NCBI GenBank assembly: GCA_964445985.1
Contig: CAYUMU010000014.1
Span: forward strand, 1-64,000
DNA: 64,000 nt
Direction: 5' to 3'
DNA from: CAYUMU01 sp964445985
Lineage (GTDB): Bacteria; Planctomycetota; Planctomycetia; Pirellulales; S012-138
Part shown: positions 9,663 to 17,911 of the stretch, piece after piece
Layout of the letters: the number at the start of each line of letters is the position of its first letter
How positions within the stretch are numbered: the first letter of the stretch is position 1
The notes under the pieces: generated by a model
Database searches by the model: none
The model's input: only the letters and a program-made list of their open reading frames with translations
Told to the model about the DNA's origin: nothing
Translations under genes and position numbers: made by a program

Positions 9663-11086
9663 AGTTCGAACGGCCTTTCGGCGATGACCACCACTTGTTC
9701 ATCGCCTTGGAATTGGTAATCGTGAGGGTTCAGTTGGAACGATTCGCCGGAGCGGCGCACGGCCACGAGGATGGCGTTGTGTTTGGATTTGACATGGATC
9801 ATCAGATCGAGAAAGGACGTGCCTTTCCAATGGTCGCTCAGCTTCAGGTGGCAAAACTGGTTGCCGTGCTCGTGCGTTAGCAGTTCGCTGAACACGTTCA
9901 CGAAACCCTGGTAGAGGGCGGCCTGGGCCAGCAAGAACCCGCTGTATTCACCGCTCACCACGTAATCGTTCACGTGGCCCATTTCCAAGTGGGAACCATA
10001 GGCGCGATTATGCAATTCCGCGCAGGTATAAACGCGCGGGTTGAGCTTTTCGACCGTGAGGGCCGCGAGAATGGTGCGGGCATCGACGTCTTGTTCGCTG
10101 CGGTTTCCCGCGGCGTCGGAAAGAATGACGCAGGTTTTGGCGCGCTGAATTCCAGCCTGTTCGAGCGCTTCCACCCGTGTGAAGTCGTCGTGCAAAAAGA
10201 ACACGCGCTTCCGCAACTTGGGATCCGTCATTTCAATGTTGGCGCCCAGCTCGGTAATCACCACGATGGGTTGGCGATTGTGCGGCAGCGCCGTGCAGAA
10301 CTCGCGCACGACGATCTCGGCCCGGCGGTTCCAGCCGCACAAAATCAAGTGATCGCAAATCTCGTCCCACTGCACCATGCGCCCATCCCTTCGCAAACGG
10401 TCGACCATAAACGCGGAAACCGTGCCCGTGAACATGGCGAACACGGTCAACGCCATGAACATCACCGATACCGCGACCAGGTGCCCCCCCAGCGAGCGGT
10501 GCGGGGTTTCCGCGATTGGCTCGCCCGCCAGCAGCGTGTAGATACTGTACCAAAAGGCTTTCTCGAACGAGTCGAGCTGCGGGTTGTCTTGTTCGAGAGC
10601 CAGGATGGCGCCCGTGGAGAACAGCACCGTCAGCAAGATCAGCCCGCAAACCATCATGTACTCGATGGCGCCGCGGCGAAAGATGTAAGGAAAGCTGCTG
10701 GCGTACCGCGAAAAAATACCTATCAGCCGCAGAATGCGCAGCAAGCGAAGCAGCCTGAGCAGGCGGGCAAACCGCAACGTGCGCAGCAGCGGCAACACCG
10801 CCAGAATATCGACCCAGAACTCGCGAAAAAACCGCTTCTTGCTGCCGGCGGCCGCGTACCGCAGCACCAGCTCCAAGGCAAACAGCGCCGTGATGGCATA
10901 GTTGATGTCGCCCAATTGGGCGCGGAGCGGCGAGGGATCGAGCGAGAGTTCCAGGATGGTGAGCGCCACGGAAATGACGATCAGCCCGCCAATGGTGAGC
11001 TCCACCGCGGTATTGGCGAAGAACGCTTGTAACCGCTGCTGCCAGAGCGGGCGTTTGCGCGGATCGATAGCGGCGGCCGTCGTCAT
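9659..11086 (-). CDS. Ion channel with S4-like segment and RCK/TrkA-N domain
   Basis: Protein of 475 residues in the voltage-gated-like cation-channel superfamily. Hydrophobic segments at about 30-50, 60-80, 88-100, 140-163 and 200-227 surround an Arg/Leu-rich S4-like stretch (101-123, LRFARLLRLLRLLRILRLIG). The pore loop (178-194) reads YTLLAGEPIAETPH instead of TVGYGD. A soluble region from about residue 238 carries an RCK/TrkA-N-like fold (HLILCGWNRRAEIVVREF) and a TrkA-C-like end. The MTTAAAID start (11086) is preferred over an upstream frame that adds 82 low-complexity residues. It is coupled by a GTGA overlap to the monooxygenase gene. Confidence 0.85.
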   Translation of the reverse strand: MTTAAAIDPRKRPLWQQRLQAFFANTAVELTIGGLIVISVALTILELSLDPSPLRAQLGDINYAITALFALELVLRYAAAGSKKRFFREFWVDILAVLPLLRTLRFARLLRLLRLLRILRLIGIFSRYASSFPYIFRRGAIEYMMVCGLILLTVLFSTGAILALEQDNPQLDSFEKAFWYSIYTLLAGEPIAETPHRSLGGHLVAVSVMFMALTVFAMFTGTVSAFMVDRLRRDGRMVQWDEICDHLILCGWNRRAEIVVREFCTALPHNRQPIVVITELGANIEMTDPKLRKRVFFLHDDFTRVEALEQAGIQRAKTCVILSDAAGNRSEQDVDARTILAALTVEKLNPRVYTCAELHNRAYGSHLEMGHVNDYVVSGEYSGFLLAQAALYQGFVNVFSELLTHEHGNQFCHLKLSDHWKGTSFLDLMIHVKSKHNAILVAVRRSGESFQLNPHDYQFQGDEQVVVIAERPFEL

Positions 11087-11201
11087 GGAGCAGTTACTGG
11101 GGAGCGGAGATCGATCGCGATGCGCCAAAATGGCGGCACAGCCTGCTCCCCAATGTACCGCCGCCATCGCCGCCGCTGTAGGTCTAGCCAGCCGCGAATG
11201 A

Positions 11202-12845
11202 TCAGGCGGCCCTGGCGGCCGCCAGCTTGCGCACGCCCGTCCAAGCGACAAACAGCCCCGTGGGCCCGGCGTGCTTGCCATGCGCAATGAGCGTGGCCGA
11301 GACTCGATCGCAGGCCGCGCCGAGCCAGTCACGGGTTTCGTCGATGTCTAACCAGCGTTCCCACGGAGCATGTTCGCTGAGGGCCTGCTGTTGGCGGTTC
11401 TTGTCGATCACCAGCACCGATCCGCCCGGCCGCGCCACCCGGCAAATCTCGTCCAAGGCAACCCGCGGCACAAGCGCGTGTTCGCAAGCTTCCACCGAAA
11501 AGACCGCGGCAAACTCGCCAGGGGCCGCCGGAAGCCGCAGCAGTTGCCCCGCACGGCGTTCGATGCCCCGGGGGAGAGCTTCCAAATGCCGCTCGCAAAC
11601 ATCGATGCCGGTGAGTTGCAAATGCGGCAACGCTTGTTGCAACCGGCGAAGGTAACGGCCGCGCCCGCAGCCAATGTCGGCCACCCGGGCGCCGCGGGGA
11701 AGTTCCCTGGCCCAGGCCAGCACGGTTTGCCAGCGGCCGTCGGCTTCGTCAATTTCCGCGGGGAAGTCGTCCCCTTCGCCGGCAAAGGCGGCAACTACCT
11801 GCGCGTGCGTGGCCAGCAGGTATTGAATCGCCGAGGGGGTGAAGCTTTCATCGGCATGGAAGCAAGCTCCAGGTCCGGCGCTGCCGGGGAAACTGCCGCC
11901 CGCGCGCTGCTGCCGACCGCACCACGCCAGGGCGCGGTGTCCGCGGTCGTGGTCACCCAGCAAGATCCACGCTCGGGCCAACTGGGCCAGGCCGGGCAAA
12001 GAAACCCAGCGGGCTTCGGGCAGGGCCGGCACGGCGCCCGCTTTGCGCTGCAACGATTCCGGCAGTCGCAGCGCCTCGCTGGCGAGCGAGGTTTCGCCCA
12101 GCTCAATCAATGCCAGCCAGCCGGGGGTCATCAAATGCAGCGGGGCCTGCCAGCGGCGAAAGTCGGTTTGCCTTCGCAACCGAGCAATGGCCCGATCGGC
12201 GGCCAGCTTCCACGCGCTTTCGCCAAATTGGTCGCCGACGTTGCGCAGGGTCGATGCCCAACGCAAATGTTGCGACCGCGGCACAAAGCGGTCGAGGGAA
12301 CCGGCGCTGGGCGGCAATTGCAATTCGCCCTCGGGCGTGATCCGCGCCGAAAGCCAGGCGGCCGACCGGGCGATGGCCCGTTCGACGTCGCGGCTCATTG
12401 CCCGGCCGAGCGAGTCGGTTCGGTGGGCTTGCTCGGCCGCCGCGGAGGCGTTGAGCCAGGCAAGCCAGGCCCGCAGGGCTTCGCCGGTTTGTAGGGGCGA
12501 AGAATTGCCAACCCCATCGACAATGGCCCCACGGCGGCCGGGCTCGACCGCGTTGAGCAAGACTTGCACCAGGTGCTTCGCTGGGGTCATCTGGCCCAAC
12601 CGGAGGGCGGCTTCCACATCGTCGGCCGAGGGCAACGTGGCAGGCTGCTGCCAATGACAGCAATGCAGTGCCGCCACGGCCTGCTCCGCGGGCGCTTGCG
12701 TTTGGCCTCGCCAAACGCGCAGCTGCCTTTGAACTCGTCGCGTCAGCCCACCTTTGATGCGCTGAGCCCAGTTGGGAGCAGAAAACTCGGCATTTGCGGG
12801 CGAATCTTGGTAAATTGGATCGTGTATTTTCAATGGCCGCGACAT
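11202..12845 (-). CDS. Toroid-repeat protein fused to class I SAM methyltransferase
   Basis: Protein of 547 residues. The N-terminal ~320 residues are helical with W/G/Q motifs (AWCGRQQRAGGSFPGSAG) like the α/α toroid of prenyltransferases and terpene cyclases. Residues ~340-547 are a class I methyltransferase: VADIGCGRGRYLRRL (SAM site), GIDVCERHLEALPR and FAAVFSVEACEHALVPR. Such fusions are typical of enzymes of unknown substrate; the toroid may bind a lipid or glycan. The ATG at 12845 has an AGGGA site 6-8 bases upstream. It is divergent from cutA across 79 bp. Confidence 0.8.
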   Translation of the reverse strand: MSRPLKIHDPIYQDSPANAEFSAPNWAQRIKGGLTRRVQRQLRVWRGQTQAPAEQAVAALHCCHWQQPATLPSADDVEAALRLGQMTPAKHLVQVLLNAVEPGRRGAIVDGVGNSSPLQTGEALRAWLAWLNASAAAEQAHRTDSLGRAMSRDVERAIARSAAWLSARITPEGELQLPPSAGSLDRFVPRSQHLRWASTLRNVGDQFGESAWKLAADRAIARLRRQTDFRRWQAPLHLMTPGWLALIELGETSLASEALRLPESLQRKAGAVPALPEARWVSLPGLAQLARAWILLGDHDRGHRALAWCGRQQRAGGSFPGSAGPGACFHADESFTPSAIQYLLATHAQVVAAFAGEGDDFPAEIDEADGRWQTVLAWARELPRGARVADIGCGRGRYLRRLQQALPHLQLTGIDVCERHLEALPRGIERRAGQLLRLPAAPGEFAAVFSVEACEHALVPRVALDEICRVARPGGSVLVIDKNRQQQALSEHAPWERWLDIDETRDWLGAACDRVSATLIAHGKHAGPTGLFVAWTGVRKLAAARAA

Positions 12846-12924
12846 TTTGCATCCCTGCTGCGGGTGAGTGCTCACGGCGGGGATTGTCCGCAACTTGGCC
12901 CTCCTTTGCCAACGGCAGTTTTCG

Positions 12925-13356
12925 ATGAATACACCTGAATCTTTGGACTACGTGATGGTGCAAACGACCACCGACCAGCGGAAGGTGGCCGAGCGCATCG
13001 CCCAAGCCCTGGTGGAAGATCGCCTGGCCGCTTGCGTTCAAATAATGGGGCCGATCACCAGCATTTACCGCTGGCAAAATGAAGTGCAAAGCAGCGAGGA
13101 GTGGTTGGTGGTCGCCAAAAGCCACCGGGAATTGTTTGCCCGCGTGGAGGCCGTGATTCGGGGCTTGCACAATTACGAAGTTGCCGAGATCCTGGCGTTA
13201 CCCATTGTGACAGGCCACTCCGGTTACCTGGAATGGATGCGGCAGGCGTTACTTCATGTGGAGCCGCAACTCGGATCGCGGCCCGCCGAACCATACGGCC
13301 AATCGTTGCCGGGGGAGGTTCCCGCCGGCCGCTGTTCCCGTTTTTCTTCCCCCTAG
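12925..13356 (+). CDS. cutA: Divalent-cation tolerance protein CutA
   Basis: Protein of 143 residues with the CutA1 core: VMVQTTTDQRKVAERIAQAL, LAACVQIMGPITSIYRWQNE and YEVAEILALPIVTGHSGYLEWM. CutA forms compact trimers and binds divalent metals such as copper, though its role is debated. The last ~30 residues (from about 114) are a Pro/Gly-rich extension beyond the usual ~105-residue fold. The ATG at 12925 is the first that matches the family N-terminus. It lies 25 bases before the rhomboid gene. Confidence 0.92.
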   Translation: MNTPESLDYVMVQTTTDQRKVAERIAQALVEDRLAACVQIMGPITSIYRWQNEVQSSEEWLVVAKSHRELFARVEAVIRGLHNYEVAEILALPIVTGHSGYLEWMRQALLHVEPQLGSRPAEPYGQSLPGEVPAGRCSRFSSP

Positions 13357-13381
13357 ACTAGCAAGCCGCCCCCACTCCCCA

Positions 13382-14122
13382 ATGCAATTCTCGCTCAACT
13401 TTCAGCGGACTCCGGTCACGATTATTTTGCTGTCGGTGATCGGCCTGCTGGAAGCTTTGAGCCTGTTCGATCCGGAAGCCTTCGGGCGGTTCTTCCTGTA
13501 CTTGGGCGTGACCAGGCAGATTTGGGCTTGGGATCTCTGGCGCCCCTTCACTACCACGCTGCTGCACGGCGACATTTTGCACGCCGTGTTCAACATGGCG
13601 TGGCTGGCCGTCTTTGGGGCCGCCTTGGAGAACTGGCTGGGATCGGGCCGGTTTCTCGCCCTGGTGATCTACCTGGCTTATATGTCGGTCCTGCCGAGCT
13701 ACGTGATCGAAGGACCAGGTATTGGTTTCTCCGGCGTGAACTACGGGTTCTTTGGCCTGCTGCTGGTCGGCAAGCGATATCGCACCGACCTGGCCAATGT
13801 TTGCACCCCCAGCACCATTCAGTTGATGGTGGTCTGGTTCTTCCTGTGCATCTTGCTCGCGGCCATCGATGTGTGGAACGTGGCCAATGTTGCCCACGGC
13901 TTTGGCTGCCTGTTCGGCATTTTGCTGGGCAAGTCCATCTTCAACCTGCAGCGCCGCGACCTGTGGCGAGGGATTACCGTCGCTGCCAGCTTGGCCGTGC
14001 TGTTGCTGCTGTTCTGGTGCCCTTGGAACCCGGGCTTTAAATACCAAAAGAGGTCCCCCGCACCAGGGCGTCCCCTGCTGCAACGATCGATCGAGCCCGA
14101 GGATTTCGCGGTCGTTTCTTGA
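13382..14122 (+). CDS. Rhomboid-family intramembrane serine protease
   Basis: Polytopic membrane protein of 246 residues. HGDILHAVFNM is the conserved TM2 HxxxHxxxN motif, GFSGVNYGFFG is the GxSG motif with the catalytic Ser in TM4, and VAHGFGCLFG is the TM6 region with the catalytic His. The dyad is therefore intact, so cleavage of membrane substrates in or near the bilayer is expected. The substrate is unknown. The start at 13382 lies just downstream of cutA; a larger frame starting at 13256 overlaps cutA and is not used. Confidence 0.88.
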   Translation: MQFSLNFQRTPVTIILLSVIGLLEALSLFDPEAFGRFFLYLGVTRQIWAWDLWRPFTTTLLHGDILHAVFNMAWLAVFGAALENWLGSGRFLALVIYLAYMSVLPSYVIEGPGIGFSGVNYGFFGLLLVGKRYRTDLANVCTPSTIQLMVVWFFLCILLAAIDVWNVANVAHGFGCLFGILLGKSIFNLQRRDLWRGITVAASLAVLLLLFWCPWNPGFKYQKRSPAPGRPLLQRSIEPEDFAVVS

Positions 14123-14128
14123 TCGATA

Positions 14129-14168
14129 AGTGGGGAATTCGGAGTGGGGAATTCGGAGTTCGGATTGC
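14129..14168. repeat. GAATTC-family dispersed repeat copy
   Basis: Two copies of GTGGGGAATTCGGAGT followed by TCGGATT, the reverse complement of the unit at 122-230. It fills the 53-bp gap between the rhomboid and ThrE genes. Confidence 0.8.
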
Positions 14169-14175
14169 AATTTCA

Positions 14176-15432
14176 ATGAATGCGGATCGAGAACCACAAG
14201 CACAGTTGCTTGCGCAAGCAGGCAAACTCCTGCTCGAATATAACGAATCGTCCCTGGCGATTAGCGCCGCGCTGAAGGAAACCGCGAAGGCGTTGACTTC
14301 TGAGCCTTGCCATGTGGCGATTGCCTACCGAGGCGTATCCGTCTCGCTCGGCGCGCATGGCCCTGCACTGGAAACGGCGCGGGAGATTCGACTGAACGCG
14401 GCCGTGCAAACCCGGATCCATGAGATTCTGGACCTGGTTCAGCAGCGCAAGCTCGATGCAAAGTCCGCATTGTCGCGATTGCGCCATGTCGAGGCGGAGA
14501 CGCCGCGACATCCCAGGTGGCTGGTGGCTTTGCTATTGGGCGCTGCCGCGTCGAGCTTCGCGCGGCTGCTGGGGGCAGATGAAGTTGCCATGGCCGTGAC
14601 GGGCCTCGCTGCCGGGCTCGGACTGCTCGCTCGACAAGGACTAGCACATTGGCATGTAAGTCTCTTCGCACTGCCATTGACCGCGGCATTCATTGGCTCA
14701 CTATTGGGAGGGCTGACCATTCGGTTGGGTTGGACGCAGTCGCCAGACCTCATTCTCATCGTGCCCGCGCTCATGGTGGTGCCGGGGCCGCACTTGATCA
14801 ATGGCCTCTTTGACTTGATCGATAATTACGTGCCGATGAGCTTGTCGCGACTAGGGCTCGCGGCGGGGATCCTGTTGGCGAGCGCGCTGGGGATCGTGAT
14901 CGGCATCGAACTAACCGTATCACTTTCCAGCCTGCCGGCAACAACCCATGGCGGCGATCTCAACCTTGTTTCCGATATGGTGTTGGCAGGAATCGCCACT
15001 TGCGGCTTTGCCGCTTTTTACAACACGCCTTGGCGTCACATTGGCATGGCGGCGGTAGGCGGGATGGCCGGGCATGGCGCACGGTTCGTGGCTTTGAGCA
15101 TGGGGCTTCGAATGGAAGGGGCCACGTTCCTCGGCGGTCTCGTCGTGGGCGTCTTATCAGCCTGGATGGCGCGCACGAGCAGGGCGCCAGTCGCTGTTGT
15201 CGCCTTCGCCGGCGCCGTCACCATGATTCCAGGATCGAGTCTGTTTCGGGCGTTAGGCGGCGCCTTGCAGATCGCGCGTCTGCCCAACGGCAGCGATCCA
15301 GCATTAGCCGTAAGCATGCTGAGCCATGCTTTTCAGGCGTTTGTCGTCGTGGGCGGGCTGGCGCTGGGCCTGATTTTTGGAATACGAACCGTATTGATGT
15401 TAGCCGGATCGCTCTCACGTAGTGGCCTTTGA
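14176..15432 (+). CDS. Threonine/serine exporter family protein (ThrE, DUF1212)
   Basis: Membrane protein of 418 residues. A soluble ~110-residue N-terminal domain (AQLLAQAGKLLLEYNESSLA) is the PF06738-type region; about ten membrane segments follow from residue ~115. The second half holds the ThrE_2-like part with VAFAGAVTMIPGSSLFRAL. In actinobacteria such proteins export threonine and serine by proton exchange; the substrate here is inferred. Both halves are fused in one chain, as in corynebacterial ThrE. Its 3' end overlaps the convergent LOG-family gene by 18 bp. Confidence 0.88.
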   Translation: MNADREPQAQLLAQAGKLLLEYNESSLAISAALKETAKALTSEPCHVAIAYRGVSVSLGAHGPALETAREIRLNAAVQTRIHEILDLVQQRKLDAKSALSRLRHVEAETPRHPRWLVALLLGAAASSFARLLGADEVAMAVTGLAAGLGLLARQGLAHWHVSLFALPLTAAFIGSLLGGLTIRLGWTQSPDLILIVPALMVVPGPHLINGLFDLIDNYVPMSLSRLGLAAGILLASALGIVIGIELTVSLSSLPATTHGGDLNLVSDMVLAGIATCGFAAFYNTPWRHIGMAAVGGMAGHGARFVALSMGLRMEGATFLGGLVVGVLSAWMARTSRAPVAVVAFAGAVTMIPGSSLFRALGGALQIARLPNGSDPALAVSMLSHAFQAFVVVGGLALGLIFGIRTVLMLAGSLSRSGL

Positions 15433-16140
15433 CTTCGACCAGTTTTCCAGATCCTCACGGATCAAGGCGATGGCTTCGTCGGCGTTCGAGACACAATGAG
15501 GAATGGCGATATCCTCGGCGCTCGCAAGAAATGGTTCGGTCGTCAACATCGAGTCGCGTACCCAATCAACTAAACCGTGCCACATTTTGCCCACGAGTAT
15601 CAACGGGTTGCTCTGCAGGTGATGAACTTGCAGCAACTGCCAGATCATCATTGTTTCCAAGACCGTGCCAATGCCTCCCGGCGCGACGACAAAAGCATCT
15701 GAAGTCAGCACAAATTGATGCAACCGCGTGAAAAACGTGCGATGTTCGAAAGCCTGGCTAACAAATGCATTCACATCCTGCTCGAATGGCAGATCAACAC
15801 GAATTCCTATCGAGTGTGATCTGTCTGGCTCACACGCCGCGCCCTCGTTCGCGGCTTGCATCAAACCTGGTCCTCCGCCCGTTATGATGTCGCAGCCCAT
15901 TCTTGCCAATTCGGCAGCAAATTGCCTGGTCTGATCGTAGGCGAAAGTGCCTGGCTTCGCGCGTGCTGATCCAAAGATCGTGACACGGTATCTTTCGCGC
16001 CGAGAGGGCTTCAGTCGAGTCAGGCTATTCACGACATCCCAGAGGCCTAGAATCGCGTGACTAACGACTTCTCTAACGTCCTCTTCATTGGCCAGGCTCA
16101 CCGCCTCGCGGCGATCGGCGATCTCATCTCTTGTCGTCAT
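15415..16140 (-). CDS. LOG family protein (Rossmann fold, TIGR00730-like)
   Basis: Soluble protein of 241 residues. GGGPGLMQAANEGA and PGGIGTVLE are the two hallmark motifs of the LOG/'lysine decarboxylase-like' family, several members of which are cytokinin-ribotide phosphoribohydrolases or related nucleotide hydrolases. The ~40-residue N-terminal extension before VTIFGSARAKPG fits the longer bacterial subgroup. The start ATG is at 16140. It is convergent with and overlapping the ThrE gene, so the two could interfere transcriptionally. Confidence 0.88.
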   Translation of the reverse strand: MTTRDEIADRREAVSLANEEDVREVVSHAILGLWDVVNSLTRLKPSRRERYRVTIFGSARAKPGTFAYDQTRQFAAELARMGCDIITGGGPGLMQAANEGAACEPDRSHSIGIRVDLPFEQDVNAFVSQAFEHRTFFTRLHQFVLTSDAFVVAPGGIGTVLETMMIWQLLQVHHLQSNPLILVGKMWHGLVDWVRDSMLTTEPFLASAEDIAIPHCVSNADEAIALIREDLENWSKSKATT

Positions 16141-16178
16141 GGCGGTTACATTCTCTTTGAAGCTGAAACGGTAGGGGA

Positions 16179-16631
16179 CTACGACGGGGCGCTGTCATGA
16201 GGAGCAACGGGCCTGAAAAAGGCGAGGTTTCTCGATCGAAAGGACATGCGTGCACCGAAGCAGATCCGTAGGAGCCCCCCCCCCCGTGAAGATGAAATCA
16301 GCTTCGTTGCCGTGATGCACTTACCACCGCCTATCCTACCAGCAACCTGGGAAAAGGCGACGCATTTGTTGACACCGAGTCTAACGGAGCTGAAGAGGGA
16401 GTGGGGAATTCGGAATTCGGAGTTCGGAATGCGAAGTGGGGAGTGGGGGTTCTGAAGGGCTGCGCAGTTCGCCAACTCGCGCTCCAGCAGCCGCAAATTG
16501 CGGCGATTCGATTTGAAGAAGAAATCCCAAGCGTCGCCAATCAGCGGGATCGCCCCCACGCCCACATCGAGGGTGGTGTTGGCCACCATGCGGGCAAGAG
16601 CTAGATTGTGGCGGGGGGCGTGCGAATCCAT
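16179..16631 (-). CDS. Truncated DUF4112 protein coupled to moeA
   Basis: Reading frame of 150 residues starting at an ATG that shares one base with the moeA stop (TGATG). Residues ~14-55 (ARMVANTTLDVGVGAIPLIG … FKSNRRNLRLLE) match the C-terminal half of DUF4112; the N-terminal half with its IPGT motif is absent. After about residue 60 the frame runs through the GAATTC-family repeat (NPHSPLRIPNSEF) and into low-complexity sequence without a stop until 16179. It may be a decayed gene end or a short domain with a neutral tail. Function is unknown. Confidence 0.55.
   Translation of the reverse strand: MDSHAPRHNLALARMVANTTLDVGVGAIPLIGDAWDFFFKSNRRNLRLLERELANCAALQNPHSPLRIPNSEFRIPHSLFSSVRLGVNKCVAFSQVAGRIGGGKCITATKLISSSRGGGLLRICFGARMSFRSRNLAFFRPVAPHDSAPS
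16397..16452. repeat. GAATTC-family repeat inside the DUF4112 frame
   Basis: Contains GTGGGGAATTCGGAATTCGG, then AGTTCGGAATGCGAAGTGGG and GAGTGGGGG. It is the same family as 122-230 and 14129-14168, here read as Pro/Ser/Asn codons of the DUF4112 reading frame on the minus strand. Confidence 0.8.
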
Positions 16632-17839
16632 CAAAATGGCAGCACATCGATCGCGTTGCCGGCCGGGTACTGATTCTCGCCGGCAGGAAAGTGCGCCAGG
16701 CATTGAGCCCGGGCCAATGCCCGCAGATCGGCGGAGCCCTGCCAAACCACTGGCCGGCAAGTGAGCTGGCCTTGTTGCGTGAATAACTCGGCCGGATGCC
16801 AGGTGGGGCGGTCCCCTTTTTGGTGAACATCCACTGCCAGCGCGGCCGTTTGCAGCGGCGGGGCCGTGCGGTTCTCGCCAGCCAGCCGCGCCAGTGCCAA
16901 GCGCACAAATAGATGGAAGCATACGAAGCTGCTGACGGGATTGCCTGGCAGTCCAAACACCAGCGTGTTTTGCTCGCGGTGATAACCAAACCAGAGCGGC
17001 TTGCCCGGTCGCAGCAATAGCTTATGGAAGATGGGAGTGACGCCGCATTCCTTGAGCATGTCGGGCACCAGATCCAGCACGCCGGCCGACACGCCGCCGG
17101 AAAGCACAAACACGTCGGCGGCGAGGCCAGCCTGCATGCGTTCGCGGAGAGTCTGGCGATCGTCGCGCGCGATGCCCAGGTCTTGAACCTCGGCCCCCGC
17201 CGACTCGGCCATGGCCAGCAACATGGGGCCATTGCTGTTGCGAATGACGCCGGGCCGAAGCGGTTGGCCCGCGGTCACCAGCTCATTGCCGGTGGCCAGC
17301 ACCGCCACTTGCGGACGCCCAATGGTTCGCACCCGGTCGCGACCCACTTCGGCCAGCAAACCAATATCGCCCGGCCGCAAAACATGCCCTCGTGGCAGCA
17401 CTTCTTCCCCGGCGCGCATGCATACGCCCCGCGGCAGAATATTCTGGCCATCGCGAGGCGGCCTGGTTTTCAGCCTCACTTGGGCTGGTTCGCCGGGAAG
17501 CATTTCGCTGTCTTCCACCATGACCACGGCCGTGGCGCCCGCGGGAATGGGAGCCCCCGTCATGATGCGGATGGCTTGACCCGGTTGCAGCGCGGCTTGC
17601 GGCGTTTCGCCGGCGGTAAGTTGAGCCACCACCTGTAGGTCCGCGAAGCCCGAGGGCAGGTCGGCGTGGCGAACGGCGTAGCCGTCCATCAGGGCCTTGT
17701 CGTAGGGCGGCGAATCGTTGTCGCTGGCAATGTCTTCGGCCAGCGTTAAGCCCAAGCTGCGCGCAAGGGGCGCCGAACGCGCCGCGAGCGGCCGACTGTG
17801 CTCAACGACGAGGGCCAGTGCCTGTTCGACGGTGTGCAT
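16631..17839 (-). CDS. moeA: Molybdopterin molybdenumtransferase MoeA
   Basis: Protein of 402 residues matching MoeA/gephyrin E-domain architecture. Domain III/I motifs SPPYDKALMDGYAVR and IMTGAPIPAGATAVVMVED are present, as are the domain III substrate loop VLSGGVSAG and LRPGKPLWFG…LVFGLPGNPVSS, and the C-terminal β-barrel domain IV. It inserts molybdate into adenylylated molybdopterin in molybdenum-cofactor synthesis. No other moa/moe gene is in the window. Its stop is coupled to a half-length DUF4112 gene. Confidence 0.93.
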   Translation of the reverse strand: MHTVEQALALVVEHSRPLAARSAPLARSLGLTLAEDIASDNDSPPYDKALMDGYAVRHADLPSGFADLQVVAQLTAGETPQAALQPGQAIRIMTGAPIPAGATAVVMVEDSEMLPGEPAQVRLKTRPPRDGQNILPRGVCMRAGEEVLPRGHVLRPGDIGLLAEVGRDRVRTIGRPQVAVLATGNELVTAGQPLRPGVIRNSNGPMLLAMAESAGAEVQDLGIARDDRQTLRERMQAGLAADVFVLSGGVSAGVLDLVPDMLKECGVTPIFHKLLLRPGKPLWFGYHREQNTLVFGLPGNPVSSFVCFHLFVRLALARLAGENRTAPPLQTAALAVDVHQKGDRPTWHPAELFTQQGQLTCRPVVWQGSADLRALARAQCLAHFPAGENQYPAGNAIDVLPF

Positions 17840-17844
17840 GCGGA

Positions 17845-17908
17845 GGGGCTGGGGATTGGGGGCTGGTAGTGGGTGGCTGGTGGCTGGTTGCTGGTGGGGG
17901 ATAGGAGT
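17845..17908. repeat. Dispersed GGTGGCTGGT repeat
   Basis: Short-period GGGGGCTGGTAGTGGGTGGC / TGGTGGCTGGTTGCTGGTGG sequence filling the gap between ribBA and moeA. It belongs to the family also seen at 236-275, 33289-33374 and 54100-54172. Confidence 0.7.
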
Positions 17909-17911
17909 TGG

